DNA of 64,000 nt, from the NCBI RefSeq assembly GCF_000621625.1, contig NZ_JHXV01000006.1, positions 124,001 to 188,000 of the forward strand. Direction: 5' to 3'. The stretch comes from Crocinitomix catalasitica ATCC 23190 (GTDB taxonomy: Bacteria; Bacteroidota; Bacteroidia; Flavobacteriales_D; Crocinitomicaceae). The notes beneath the pieces were generated by a model that saw nothing but the letters and a program-made list of their open reading frames with translations, searched no databases and was not told the origin of the DNA. How positions within the stretch are numbered: position 1 is the first letter of the stretch; each line of letters begins with the position of its first letter. Both the position numbers and the translations under genes were made by a program. Positions 26,903-36,324 of this stretch are shown here, piece after piece.

Positions 26903-27808
26903 ATGAATTTCAAATCTATTGATGCCGTATTGGATAAGGTGTATGGATGGCTCGATCATTTAATTGTGATGCTTCCCAATTTCATCCTTTCTATTATCAT
27001 TCTTATTGTTTTCTTTTTTGCGGCTAAAATTATTCGTAGGGTATTTATCAAAGTGCTAAACCGGACTTATAAGAATCCGGAAATGACTAATTTATTGAGT
27101 CGAATAGTTTTTGTAGTTGTTATGATTGGTGGTGCTATGTTGGCGCTTTCTGTTCTGCAATTAGAAAAAACAGTTACTTCTATCCTTGCTGGGGCCGGAA
27201 TTATTGGTTTAGCTTTAGGATTCGCTTTTCAAGATTTAGCAGCAAATTTTGTTTCTGGTTTTGCAATGGCAGCCAAAAGGCCTTTTGAAATTGGAGATGT
27301 AATTGAGGTAAATGATATTGTAGGTACAGTGCTATCCATGAATCTGCGCAGTACTGAAATTATGTCCTTTGACGGAAATCAAATCATCATCCCCAATCGA
27401 ATTTTATTTGAAAATCCTTTAACGAATTATTACCGCACTAAAACTAGGCGAATAGATTTATCAATAGGTGTGTCGTATGGCGAGAATTTAGATGATGTAG
27501 AGAGAATTACAAAAGATGCAATATTAGGAATCAATAATTTGTTAAAGACCAATGATGTTAACATCCTCTTTAAAGGTTTTGGTGATAGTTCAATTGATTT
27601 AGAGGTTCAATATTGGGTTCCTTACGAAACATATTTCGAATATTTACAAGGTATAAGTGATGGCGTAAAAGCTGTTAAAAAAGCTTATGATTCGAATGGT
27701 ATTACAATCCCTTTCCCAATTCGAACATTAGATTTTGGGATTAAAGGCGGACAAAATATTGGTGATGCGTTGACAAATAACGGCACTACAAAAAACATTA
27801 AATCATGA
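26903..27808 (+). CDS. MscS family small-conductance mechanosensitive channel
   Basis: 301 residues. Three membrane segments; the pore-lining third helix is in AGAGIIGLALGFAFQDLAANF, rich in Gly/Ala as in MscS, followed by the beta domain (GDVIEVNDIVGTVLSMNLR and IIIPNRIL) and the C-terminal alpha/beta domain. Opens under membrane tension to relieve osmotic downshock. It overlaps the hydrolase gene by 4 bp. Confidence 0.93.
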   Translation: MNFKSIDAVLDKVYGWLDHLIVMLPNFILSIIILIVFFFAAKIIRRVFIKVLNRTYKNPEMTNLLSRIVFVVVMIGGAMLALSVLQLEKTVTSILAGAGIIGLALGFAFQDLAANFVSGFAMAAKRPFEIGDVIEVNDIVGTVLSMNLRSTEIMSFDGNQIIIPNRILFENPLTNYYRTKTRRIDLSIGVSYGENLDDVERITKDAILGINNLLKTNDVNILFKGFGDSSIDLEVQYWVPYETYFEYLQGISDGVKAVKKAYDSNGITIPFPIRTLDFGIKGGQNIGDALTNNGTTKNIKS

Positions 27809-29199
27809 AAAAACTCAATTTATTAATCTGTTTTCTCTTCTTTATTAATACACTTGGAGCGCAAAGCATAATTGGAGATTGGCATGGACTAATTAATGCC
27901 AACGGTATTAGTCTTAAAATTGTTTTGCATGTGCGAGAAGCAGATAATGGTTATGCGGTTTTAATGGATAGCCCCGATCAGCAAGTGAGTGGAATTCCTG
28001 TTGATGAATTTACCTTTGTTGACAATAAGTTAAATTGGCATATTAATTCAGGGAACTTTTCTTATTCAGGTGAATTATTAGACAATGAATACATACAAGG
28101 TAAGTATAAACAAAATGCCATGTCGGATTCGCTCAATTTTATGCGAGGTCTGCCAAAAATAGAACAAATAAAACGACCACAGAATCCGGTTCCTCCGTTC
28201 AATTACACAAGCGAAGAGGTTACTTTTCTTAATGAAGTGGATGGGGTAACACTTGCAGGAACCTTAACCTTACCGAATAAGAAAAAGAATTATCCTATTG
28301 TTATTTTAATAAGTGGGAGTGGACCGCAAGACAGAAATGAAACAGCTTTAGGGCATCAACCGTTTTTAGTGTTATCTGATTACTTGACGAATAACGGCAT
28401 TGGTGTATTGAGGTTTGATGATAGAGGGGTAGGCAAATCTACCGGCGTACATATAACTTCAACTTCTTTCGATTTTGCAAACGATGTAAGCGCAGCCGTA
28501 GACTATATTAAAAAAAGAAAAGACTTAAAACAAAGTTCTATTGGTTTGATTGGACACAGTGAGGGAGGATTAATTGCACCAATCGTAGCGAATAACAATA
28601 AAGTGGTTGATTTTATTGTGATGCTCGCCGGTCCAGGTGTGCCATGTGACGAATTATTACTGAAGCAACAAGAATTAGTAAGCAAGAGTATGGGGTTAGA
28701 CGATGCTTACATCGAAGATATCATTCGTGTTAATAAAGGAGCATTTGATATTATAAAAGCCTCGGAGAATAGACCTGATGCCGAAATAAAATTGCGCGCC
28801 TATTTAGGGGCGGCTATAGATGAAAATCCAGCGTTGCGCTTACCTCCTGATCAAGATAAAAACGATGTTATAAACGGTCAAATTAATCAGTTGAACACCA
28901 TTTGGATGCGGTATTTCCTAAAACATGAACCAGCAAAATACCTCGAACATTTAAAATGTCCAGTTTTAGCATTAAATGGAAGTAAAGACCTTCAAGTTTC
29001 ACCTGAAGAAAATCTTGCGGCTATAAATGAAGCGCTAAAAAAAGCAGGCAATACTGATTATCGAGTTGAAGAGATAGAAGGTTTAAATCATCTTTTTCAA
29101 ACAGCAGAGACAGGAGCGGTGTCAGAATATCAAACAATAGACGAAACATTTTCACCTGAAGCAATGGCCATAATTTCGAAGTGGATTTTAAAATTGTAG
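27805..29199 (+). CDS. Secreted alpha/beta hydrolase
   Basis: 464 residues. Signal peptide MKKLNLLICFLFFINTLGAQ. N-terminal beta domain of about 100 residues, then an alpha/beta hydrolase fold: oxyanion region VILISGSGPQDRNE, nucleophile elbow GLIGHSEGG (Ser), Asp in ALNGSKDLQV, His in GLNHLFQ. This is the common Bacteroidota periplasmic esterase/peptidase-like family; the substrate is unknown. ATGA-type overlap with mscS. Confidence 0.88.
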   Translation: MKKLNLLICFLFFINTLGAQSIIGDWHGLINANGISLKIVLHVREADNGYAVLMDSPDQQVSGIPVDEFTFVDNKLNWHINSGNFSYSGELLDNEYIQGKYKQNAMSDSLNFMRGLPKIEQIKRPQNPVPPFNYTSEEVTFLNEVDGVTLAGTLTLPNKKKNYPIVILISGSGPQDRNETALGHQPFLVLSDYLTNNGIGVLRFDDRGVGKSTGVHITSTSFDFANDVSAAVDYIKKRKDLKQSSIGLIGHSEGGLIAPIVANNNKVVDFIVMLAGPGVPCDELLLKQQELVSKSMGLDDAYIEDIIRVNKGAFDIIKASENRPDAEIKLRAYLGAAIDENPALRLPPDQDKNDVINGQINQLNTIWMRYFLKHEPAKYLEHLKCPVLALNGSKDLQVSPEENLAAINEALKKAGNTDYRVEEIEGLNHLFQTAETGAVSEYQTIDETFSPEAMAIISKWILKL

Positions 29200-29580
29200 T
29201 AGTGCTTTACAAAAATCTGTTGAAAACAGCTTATCGAACATCTTTGTCAAATTGTCGATTTATCGTTAATTTATCGTTTCCAACTAAATTTTTTAATATG
29301 GGCGATTTGGGACCTTTTTTAGCGAAATTATTCAGTGAAAAAAGCAATTTTTTGACGTGAAATCCCATAAAAAAACAGAATTCTATTCGATTGATATTTT
29401 GATACTTATTCGTTTTATCTCAGTTTAAACACCTACTAGTCTTGCGAATAAGTATTTTTTGACGAACAGTACAAATAGCTTTGTTTTTTGATGTTAATCC
29501 TAAATTAAATTTGTCGAAAATATCCCTATCATGGTCGAAATAAACAACCTTATGTTGAAAACTTTCGTTTACTTAGCAGC
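29200..29580. other. Gene-free stretch with an 11-bp inverted repeat followed by six T
   Basis: ATACTTATTCG at 29402-29412 is exactly complementary to CGAATAAGTAT at 29445-29455, with a 32-nt loop and a run of six T after it, so it may be the terminator of the upstream operon or of a short RNA. A 17-codon ORF (29531-29584) ends by overlapping the ATG of the next gene. Nothing else is recognised. Confidence 0.45.
29506..29513 (+). promoter_or_regulatory. Promoter -7 box TAnnTTTG
   Basis: TAAATTTG, perfect match, with TTTG 22 bp upstream (29480-29483). It would give a leader of about 60 nt to the gene at 29581. Confidence 0.5.
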
Positions 29581-30006
29581 ATGATATTAACCCAAAACAT
29601 ATCGACTACAATTTTTGCACTAATGATTTCTGCTATAGTTTTTGGTGGAGGAGAGAAAATTGAATCAGATTTTTATCCTATTTACCCAGAGCGTAGCATG
29701 GAATATGTGAAAATAGGTAATGACTGCCTGTCGAAGGTCAACGAATCTCGCTTAAATAATATTTTAAAAGCTAAGCATTCGAATCCAATTCCGGAAAGCA
29801 CAGCTAGCCCAGATGTTAAAAAGATTGTGATTTCAGGAATGGACAAAACTGATGTTAATCTTTTAGTTGTATTTGATGCCGATGGTAATCAAATCAGTGT
29901 GCCGAAAATGGAATCCCAAAATATTGGGTTAGACATTTCCGACTTAAAAAGTGGTGTATATTACATCATGATTAACGATCACGTTGTTCGTTTCGAAAAA
30001 CTTTAA
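29581..30006 (+). CDS. Small protein with a T9SS-like C-terminal domain
   Basis: 141 residues. Hydrophobic N terminus that could be a signal peptide (TIFALMISAIVFGGG). The C-terminal 70 residues end in LDISDLKSGVYYIMINDHVVRFEKL-like strands, similar to the terminal part of type A sorting domains, but the YPNP motif is missing. The ATG overlaps the stop of a 17-codon upstream ORF. Role unknown. Confidence 0.6.
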   Translation: MILTQNISTTIFALMISAIVFGGGEKIESDFYPIYPERSMEYVKIGNDCLSKVNESRLNNILKAKHSNPIPESTASPDVKKIVISGMDKTDVNLLVVFDADGNQISVPKMESQNIGLDISDLKSGVYYIMINDHVVRFEKL

Positions 30007-30052
30007 ATGTGCAACCAATTCATTTAAATTCATTTGCTAAATTCGTTGGCAA

Positions 30053-30538
30053 ATGAATTTACTTCGAATTGTATCATTACCCAAAAAACTCCTTGTCGGA
30101 CAGCAACTTGAAATGTCCATCTCGGCAAATAGAACCTTCGAATTATGGAGTAGTTTTATGCCAATTCAAAAAGAATTATCCAATAAGGTAGATCAAAACT
30201 TCTATTCCATTCAGGTCTACCCACATCAACCCGATTTCAGTCAGTTTAATCCCAATGCAATCTTCACAAAGTGGGCTGCTGTTGAGGTAACAGATTTTGC
30301 AAATATTCCTGACAACCTTAAACCTTTCACTTTACAAGGGGGGTTATATGCCGTTTTTCTCCATAAAGGGGATGTAAAAGCCTTCATGAAAAACATACAA
30401 AGTATTTTCGGGGAATGGCTTCCAAATGCTGAATATCAATTGGACCATCGTCCACATTTTGAACTGTTAGGGGAGAAGTATAAAAACAACGATCCCAACT
30501 CGGAAGAAGAAATCTGGATTCCCATTCGACCAAAATGA
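30053..30538 (+). CDS. GyrI-like / effector-binding domain protein
   Basis: 161 residues, a stand-alone SHS2-type small-molecule-binding domain as in GyrI/SbmC and the effector domain of Rob. Typical elements are the FELWSSFMPIQKEL helix, FYSIQVYPH, WAAVEVTDF, a central GLYAVFLHKGD strand, and the end EEEIWIPI. There is no DNA-binding domain. Function could be ligand sequestration; unproven. Confidence 0.8.
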   Translation: MNLLRIVSLPKKLLVGQQLEMSISANRTFELWSSFMPIQKELSNKVDQNFYSIQVYPHQPDFSQFNPNAIFTKWAAVEVTDFANIPDNLKPFTLQGGLYAVFLHKGDVKAFMKNIQSIFGEWLPNAEYQLDHRPHFELLGEKYKNNDPNSEEEIWIPIRPK

Positions 30539-30585
30539 ACCAATTGGCATTTTAATTGTACTGTAAAGTGAAATCAATTTGAATT

Positions 30586-31338
30586 ATGAAATATTTGGGC
30601 TTAGTTATTATCGCTTTACTTTTAAACGGATCGAATGCATTCTCTGCTGACTCGCTCATAACAGATTCGGAAGGAATTCGAATTGTTTATCATACCAATT
30701 CTAAAACCTATTCAATTTGGAATAAGTTGCAGGATACACACATGAAAAAATTAAAATATGTGCAAAGGATCGCAAATTATTACCAAGTTCTAAGTGCAAA
30801 AAATAAAATTTTTTATATCAATGATAAAGGTCATCAGGTATATGAGGTTGAAGATTATTTCTTTGTATGTGGAACTGTACCGCATTATGAACTTGAAATA
30901 TTACAACAAGACGGCTTTCATATCGTCATGACGGATGAAACTTTTTATGACGGCGGAAATCGTATACCAGCTGAAGAAGTACATCGTGTATCTACAGATG
31001 AAGCTGATAGTTTAATGTTTATGAACGGCATGCAAAAAATGAATTATACATCTAATTATAATGTAGGCGGTCAATCGTCTATTCAACCTAATACAATTGT
31101 AATGATGAAGGATGGTAAATACAGTTTCTTATCCGAACCTTCTATGCAATACGATGAATTTATTTTCACTTATTACGGTCATATTGTAACTGTAAACGAC
31201 AATTTACAAGGTTTTGCCACCATTATTGAGCCAAAATTTAAAAAAGTATCGAATTTTGTATATAGTTTGGCAGCTGTTGAATATCCGAATGGTAAAAAGG
31301 GCTATATCGATCTAAAAGGGAATGAGTATCCATTTTAA
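30586..31338 (+). CDS. Exported protein with WG-like repeats
   Basis: 250 residues. Signal peptide MKYLGLVIIALLLNGSNAFS. The C-terminal half has two weak WG-type repeats (KDGKYSFLSEPSMQYDEFIF and YPNGKKGYIDLKGNEYPF), a pattern found in Bacteroidota surface or periplasmic proteins of unknown role. Not otherwise recognised. Confidence 0.65.
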   Translation: MKYLGLVIIALLLNGSNAFSADSLITDSEGIRIVYHTNSKTYSIWNKLQDTHMKKLKYVQRIANYYQVLSAKNKIFYINDKGHQVYEVEDYFFVCGTVPHYELEILQQDGFHIVMTDETFYDGGNRIPAEEVHRVSTDEADSLMFMNGMQKMNYTSNYNVGGQSSIQPNTIVMMKDGKYSFLSEPSMQYDEFIFTYYGHIVTVNDNLQGFATIIEPKFKKVSNFVYSLAAVEYPNGKKGYIDLKGNEYPF

Positions 31339-31383
31339 CTGATGTAAATTCACTAATTTTATTGGCAAATCTATCCGCCAAAA

Positions 31384-32082
31384 ATGACCTATCAAGAAGT
31401 TATCAGTGCATTTAATGATCTAAAAGATCCCGAAAAAGTAGCATTTAAACAGAAAAAATTCGGGGTAATTGCGAACAACTCATTAGGTATCTATCATAAA
31501 GATTTAAAAGTGATAGCGAAAGAGATTGGTCGGAATGATGAATTGGCCATCGCATTATTCGATAGTGGCATTTACGAAGGCCGTTTATTGTGCAGTAAAA
31601 TATTTAATCCAAAGAATTTAACAGACAATTTAACTGAGAAGTGGGTCACAACTTTCGAAAACTGGGAAATTTGCGATTCGTTTTGTATGGGTGTAGTCGC
31701 CAAAAGTAAATTGGCAGTTCCTAAAATATTGGATTGGTATACGCGTGAATCTGAATTCGAAAAAAGAGCAGCTTTTGCGACCATGTCATCCTATTGTATG
31801 GCGGATAAAAAGGCAGAAAATCAAGTCTATATAGATTTTTTTCCCATCATCATGTCAGCGATAAATGACGAACGAATTTACGTGAAAAAAGCCGTCAATT
31901 GGGCTTTACGCTCTATTGGTAAAAGGAATGTTGATCTCAATAAAATGGCGGTTGAATTGGCATATCAAATCCTTGAAAACCCCAGCAAGTCTGCACAATG
32001 GATCGCTAAGGATGCGATCAGAGAATTAACAGGAGAAAAAGTCAATATACTTGATTATCCACGCGCTATTTATCGTCCATAG
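31384..32082 (+). CDS. DNA alkylation repeat protein, AlkD-like
   Basis: 232 residues made of HEAT-like helical repeats. The AlkD catalytic-site arrangement is visible: WEICD carries the Trp and Asp spaced as Trp109/Asp113 of Bacillus AlkD, and AVNWALRSIGKR supplies the second Trp. Expected to be a base-excision glycosylase for cationic alkylated bases. The neighbours are unrelated small genes. Confidence 0.85.
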   Translation: MTYQEVISAFNDLKDPEKVAFKQKKFGVIANNSLGIYHKDLKVIAKEIGRNDELAIALFDSGIYEGRLLCSKIFNPKNLTDNLTEKWVTTFENWEICDSFCMGVVAKSKLAVPKILDWYTRESEFEKRAAFATMSSYCMADKKAENQVYIDFFPIIMSAINDERIYVKKAVNWALRSIGKRNVDLNKMAVELAYQILENPSKSAQWIAKDAIRELTGEKVNILDYPRAIYRP

Positions 32083-32125
32083 TACATTTATCACTATCTT
32101 TCTTAATCAATCAAGACATTGAATT

Positions 32126-32611
32126 ATGAACAATACGTTTCAAGAAAATCAAAAATTCACATCCTGGATATTATGGGTCATCCTCATCGGAACGACAGGA
32201 TTTATACTCTATGGTCTTTACCAACAATTAATCGCTGACGTTCCTTTTGGAGACAATCCTTCGTCAGATACTGAATTGATATTGGTTTTCTTGCTAATGG
32301 CCGCATTGATTGTCTTTTTTGCCTTATTGCGTTTAAAAACCAATATTGATCAAAAAGAAATTCGAATTCATTATTTTCCGGTACTTAAAAAATCATTCAA
32401 ATGGGCAGATATTGAGTCAGCGCAAGTTGTAAAACACAATGTCTTTGGATGGGGCTTCAGGTATTCCTTTAAGTACGGAACGGTATATAATGTCAAGGGA
32501 AACGAAGGTTTATCAATCGAATTGAAATCGGGTAAAAAGTATTTAATCGGAACCCAAAAAGCAGACGAATTAAAGACTTTTTTAACAAAGATTGCGGTCA
32601 ATAAAAGTTAG
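32126..32611 (+). CDS. Small membrane protein with a PH-like C-terminal domain
   Basis: 161 residues. Two membrane segments (about 13-35 and 50-72) followed by a cytoplasmic beta domain with KSFKWADIESAQVV and SGKKYLIGTQKADELKTFL, the pattern of bacterial PH-like membrane proteins. Function unknown. A one-mismatch TATCTTTC box lies upstream. Confidence 0.72.
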   Translation: MNNTFQENQKFTSWILWVILIGTTGFILYGLYQQLIADVPFGDNPSSDTELILVFLLMAALIVFFALLRLKTNIDQKEIRIHYFPVLKKSFKWADIESAQVVKHNVFGWGFRYSFKYGTVYNVKGNEGLSIELKSGKKYLIGTQKADELKTFLTKIAVNKS

Positions 32612-32612
32612 T

Positions 32613-32756
32613 TTATTTGGCCACCACCCCCAATCCCCAATACATTGGGAATTGGCTGTCGGGCTTTCCTTTATAGTTGTGCTCAACAAGTTGCGCACAA
32701 GCTGCCAATACAATCCCTGGCGGAAAATTTTCGTTCAATATACAATTATATGAACT
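32613..32756 (-). pseudogene. C-terminal remnant of an unidentified gene
   Basis: A 47-codon open stretch with no start codon, bounded by TGA upstream and ending in TAA. It reads like true protein (NENFPPGIVLAACAQLVEH then QFPMYWGLGVVAK), and codon usage fits a coding frame. I interpret it as the tail of a gene whose front has been deleted. The family is not recognised. Confidence 0.45.
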
Positions 32757-32858
32757 TCAAGCAGTCAAACTGATAAATCACGCTTCTTCTACTGACATAA
32801 GTCATTATTAAATACCCTCATCTGCACTACATTTAAGTGTACAAATAAAACAAACAAG

Positions 32859-33275
32859 ATGAGCAAAGTAGAAATAAATCAAGGAGAAATAAAAGTAAAA
32901 TTCGATGCAGCAACTGCAGGTAAATTATCTTTTGAAGACTTAGGAGTAACAAAAGAGGCAATTGACCTTGAGGGTGGTTTATTGCGTTTAGTTTTTGACT
33001 TAGAAGATGTGAAAGAATTGAACTATTATCAAGTGCCTTCACTTGAGGTTTTCTATGAAGAGAATATGCCTGAAACACTGTGGATTTGTGAATTTAACGG
33101 CAAAACGATCTTAGATAAGACAGATCACCACGGGCAGTCTACAATTTTATTATTAGACCGTAAAGTGTTGGATAATTTAGAGCAACATCACGAGAATACA
33201 TTAATCGTTCATGCCGAATTTCCAGCACCCGTAAAATTGAATTTAGAACAATCTTGGATTCACCTTTTTAAATAG
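32859..33275 (+). CDS. Protein of unknown function
   Basis: 138 residues, acidic, soluble, predicted alpha/beta without signal peptide. Begins MSKVEINQGEIKVKFD. No motif recognised. It is followed at once by a strong terminator and preceded by a gene remnant. A one-mismatch box TACATTTA is near 32830. Confidence 0.65.
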   Translation: MSKVEINQGEIKVKFDAATAGKLSFEDLGVTKEAIDLEGGLLRLVFDLEDVKELNYYQVPSLEVFYEENMPETLWICEFNGKTILDKTDHHGQSTILLLDRKVLDNLEQHHENTLIVHAEFPAPVKLNLEQSWIHLFK

Positions 33276-33310
33276 GTAAAACCAATTTGAATAGCGTATA
33301 TAATTTAGTA

Positions 33311-33341
33311 GGTGAAGTTTGATGTCGAACTTCACCTTTTT
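33311..33341 (+). terminator. Rho-independent terminator
   Basis: GGTGAAGTT (33311-33319) pairs perfectly with AACTTCACC (33328-33336), followed by TTTTT. Its T run overlaps the stop codon of the convergent minus-strand gene. Confidence 0.85.
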
Positions 33342-34098
33342 AATTTGTGATAATCCAATAACAGATTCCACCAAAAATCCAACTAAATAAATTTGCAGTT
33401 AATATAAATATGATTAAGATCGGAAAAGGCATTTTATTTCTAAAAAACCAAAATAATAGACTGAATTCAACTAGAATTACGCCAATTTCAAGTAAAATCA
33501 ATGAATTTTCAAAATTTGTATCAAGATACCATAATAAAGGATGACTTATAAAATTAGCGTTAAAGACAAACAGAACAACGGCCTTGTATTGATCACGTAA
33601 CTGTTTAAAAAGTAAAAGAATTAAAAGCTCTAAAAATATGGTCAAACCTAAAGAAATAAAGTAATTGAACCATTGGGTATAGAAAAGATTATTGTTAAGT
33701 ATTAATTCACCGTTTTTTGCTGAAAATTCGAGGTAGCTCCAACTTCTAATTGGATAAATAAACTTGGAAGTATATGTTTCACTACCGTTTTGTATGTATA
33801 GCTGAAAGTGTTTCACTTCATGTCTAAAATGAATTATAATTCTATCGGCTGGAAAATTACTTACTCCTCCAGTTTCCCACCATGTTCCTGTCTTATGGAA
33901 GTTGGTTAAGGTGTCTATGTTTTCTCTTTGTTGATATTGTACGAATACGATTATTGTATCAAAACGGATTAATTCACCAGTTTCAGCATTTATTTCTATT
34001 TCCAATTTTGGATCAAGCTTTGGGGCAGCATCTGCAAAAGAGATGTATGGAAATAGAATGATTAAGAGAAATACAATAATTAGTTTCGATTGTTCCAT
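33340..34098 (-). CDS. Membrane protein of unknown function with signal peptide
   Basis: About 252 residues from ATG 34098, which gives the better signal peptide (MEQSKLIIVFLLIILFPYISFA); an ATG at 34116 adds six residues. A periplasmic beta-rich part of about 115 residues is followed by four membrane segments. No motif recognised. Confidence 0.65.
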   Translation of the reverse strand: MEQSKLIIVFLLIILFPYISFADAAPKLDPKLEIEINAETGELIRFDTIIVFVQYQQRENIDTLTNFHKTGTWWETGGVSNFPADRIIIHFRHEVKHFQLYIQNGSETYTSKFIYPIRSWSYLEFSAKNGELILNNNLFYTQWFNYFISLGLTIFLELLILLLFKQLRDQYKAVVLFVFNANFISHPLLWYLDTNFENSLILLEIGVILVEFSLLFWFFRNKMPFPILIIFILTANLFSWIFGGICYWIITN

Positions 34099-34146
34099 AA
34101 GGTCATAACAGAGCATATAAATATACGAGTTTTATAGCCCTATAAT

Positions 34147-34677
34147 TTATTCAATGGTGTTCAATTCAATACGGAGGAATATTAAACTTCCATCAATTTT
34201 AAATCTTGAATGGATAGTATAACTAATTCTTTTATGTCTCAATTGAAAAGTATAATTTAATTGACCATCGTCGGTTTTATAGGATGCTGTTGGTACACCG
34301 AAACAATCTACGATTGTAGTTAGATTGAATTGATGAATATAAAAATCATTGATCTTAAGTTTAGAATCACCACTAATCTCGATTGATTTTAAACGATGAG
34401 GTTGGTTCTGTTTAACCAATTTACGTTTCGGAAAAAAATTGAAAATGATATCGTGCTCCCCATAAATAACTTTGATGTTTGGTTTTACTTTGCCAATAGA
34501 GAATGAAGTTTTAATTAACGTATCTGGCTCGCCAATAGATTTTATTAAGTTTTTATATGTTATTCTATCAATTTCCCCAATGCCGTCAGAAAAGAAAAGT
34601 TCTTGACCATTAACAGTCGTTAATTTGAGTAGTAGGAATAAACATACTAGTGTAATTCTTTGTATTTTGGCTTTCAA
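34147..34677 (-). CDS. Exported protein of unknown function, TTG start
   Basis: 176 residues. No ATG is available: the frame opens at TTG 34677 and immediately gives a good signal peptide (MKAKIQRITLVCLFLLLKL), with a stop codon just upstream. The mature domain is beta-rich and unrecognised. It is 31-48 bp upstream of the membrane protein on the same strand, so they are likely cotranscribed. Confidence 0.65.
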   Translation of the reverse strand: MKAKIQRITLVCLFLLLKLTTVNGQELFFSDGIGEIDRITYKNLIKSIGEPDTLIKTSFSIGKVKPNIKVIYGEHDIIFNFFPKRKLVKQNQPHRLKSIEISGDSKLKINDFYIHQFNLTTIVDCFGVPTASYKTDDGQLNYTFQLRHKRISYTIHSRFKIDGSLIFLRIELNTIE

Positions 34678-34777
34678 TTAACTATTAACTTAGTTTAAAA
34701 ATTTATAGATGTATAAAAATTAAACCCTTGACAAGATCAGTTTTGACGCATATTTTGAGTTGTTAGCCCAGTTTTCT

Positions 34778-35443
34778 TCAAACAATCAAAACCATTAAAT
34801 TCCAGAAAATATGAAAGATAATTGAAGGGCCGATTGATTTAGATTTAAAATAAAGAATTCCGGAAATTGCTCCACCAAACAACGTAATATAGAATGAATG
34901 CCAGTCTTGATTTGAATATTCTGTAAATAAATTTGAATAAGGTGCATGTATTGAAGCGAACAAAACTGACGCAATAATAATCGCTATATATACATTTAAT
35001 TTTTTCTGCAAAATATTTTGAATATACCCTCTAAAGAACAATTCTTCGGCAATAGGAATAAAGAAAACTAATGGAATAATATTTAAATCAAATAAAGTCG
35101 GAAAACCATCAAGATTATAGCGAATAGAATATTGACTTGAAAAAAGATAATTATAACACCAATTTAAGGGCGTTTGAATAAATACAAAAATTACACCTAA
35201 AATAAACCCGATCAAATACCATTTATAAGCTGTGCTTGCAATTAAATTTTTAAAAGATTTTTTCCTGACTAAGTATGTGAAAATTAGTACCGCCGTTAAT
35301 TGTAAAAGACCTTGAATAAATTGAAAAATCACATAGTACCCCTGAATTTCTAATGTTATTGCTATAAAAATCCAAGAGACAATAAGCTCAATGCCAATAA
35401 TAAAGATTAGCGTAGACAAAATGGTGACTGCAATAGTTTTCAA
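34778..35443 (-). CDS. CPBP family intramembrane metalloprotease
   Basis: 221 residues with about six to eight hydrophobic segments. All three CPBP/Abi motifs are present: EELFFRG (motif 1, Glu-Glu and Arg), FASIHA (motif 2 His) and HIFWN (motif 3, His-x3-Asn). The family includes CAAX prenyl endopeptidase relatives and bacteriocin-immunity proteins; the substrate here is unknown. The start appears to be TTG at 35443. Confidence 0.85.
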   Translation of the reverse strand: MKTIAVTILSTLIFIIGIELIVSWIFIAITLEIQGYYVIFQFIQGLLQLTAVLIFTYLVRKKSFKNLIASTAYKWYLIGFILGVIFVFIQTPLNWCYNYLFSSQYSIRYNLDGFPTLFDLNIIPLVFFIPIAEELFFRGYIQNILQKKLNVYIAIIIASVLFASIHAPYSNLFTEYSNQDWHSFYITLFGGAISGILYFKSKSIGPSIIFHIFWNLMVLIV

Positions 35444-35562
35444 AACTTTTTTAGCCTAATTTAAATATAATTTGTTTGCTTTCCACTTAAATAAATGATG
35501 TACTGAATTCGTTTTTAAAAACAAATAAACTACGATTTCTGGTCTACAGGTATAAAGCTCGA

Positions 35563-35967
35563 TTAAAGTTCCTTCTTCTCCTTCGGCCTATTATTCCAAA
35601 TCGCCAAAAACAGACCAGTTGACATTTTTCTGGCGGATTGTTTTGCCTTTAATGCACGGTCACCTTCAAACAATTCATCTATCGTTTCAAACCACAATTG
35701 CAGCCATTTTCCAAAGTGAACTTGGTCTATGCTATGTTCGAGGTTAGCATCAACAGTGGCATGTCTTGCTGCAGGATTTCCTTTAAATTTGGCAATACCA
35801 AACAAATTGGTTTCCCAAAAGTCAGTCAGTTTTTCTAAATGTGCAGGCCAAGCCTGATCAGGGATATGTCCATTAAATATGGGGCCTAATAAATCGTCTT
35901 TTCGAATTTTAGCGTAAAAAGAATGCACCAAAAGACGCACGTCTACTCTGCTATCTATTTCTTTCAT
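35563..35967 (-). CDS. Group III truncated haemoglobin
   Basis: 134 residues, 2-on-2 globin of class III. Family features are the N-terminal VHSFYAKIRKDDLLGPIF, the FW pair in KLTDFWETNLFG and the long WLQLWFETIDELF helix; a proximal His is available in RHATVDANLEHS. Such proteins bind O2 or NO. It directly follows a cupin gene (8-bp gap), a pairing that suggests a nitrosative or oxidative stress unit. Confidence 0.9.
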   Translation of the reverse strand: MKEIDSRVDVRLLVHSFYAKIRKDDLLGPIFNGHIPDQAWPAHLEKLTDFWETNLFGIAKFKGNPAARHATVDANLEHSIDQVHFGKWLQLWFETIDELFEGDRALKAKQSARKMSTGLFLAIWNNRPKEKKEL

Positions 35968-35975
35968 AACTGTTA

Positions 35976-36320
35976 TTAATCGTTATTGATGACCTTTTCA
36001 ACCCGTTCAACTTTGTCTAATTTTGAAAGTGTTAATCGAACAATACTATCAGCGTGTGCAGTTAAATCATGTGGAATATTGCCTTCAAGAGAAATCACCG
36101 ATCCAGCAGTTAGATGAAGCGTTTCTCCTTTAACACCAAATTCTATTTCACCTTCTAATACATGAACAATAATTGGATAAGCCGTCTTGTGCTCTTTCAT
36201 TATTTGTCCTTGTTTAAACAGTATTCTTATCTCTTTTGAAAAAGATGATTCAACAATTACTTTGGTAACAACACGTGTTTCATTATATTCTAATTCGTCA
36301 TTAAATGATGCTATTTTCAT
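35976..36320 (-). CDS. Small cupin domain protein
   Basis: 114 residues forming a single cupin barrel: FKQGQIMKEHKTAYPIIVHVLEGEIEFGV (motif 1 region) and LTAGSVISLEGNIPHDLTAHAD (motif 2 with His). It probably binds a metal. First gene of the cupin-haemoglobin operon; a full promoter with an overlapping inverted repeat sits just upstream. Confidence 0.85.
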   Translation of the reverse strand: MKIASFNDELEYNETRVVTKVIVESSFSKEIRILFKQGQIMKEHKTAYPIIVHVLEGEIEFGVKGETLHLTAGSVISLEGNIPHDLTAHADSIVRLTLSKLDKVERVEKVINND

Positions 36321-36324
36321 TTTG

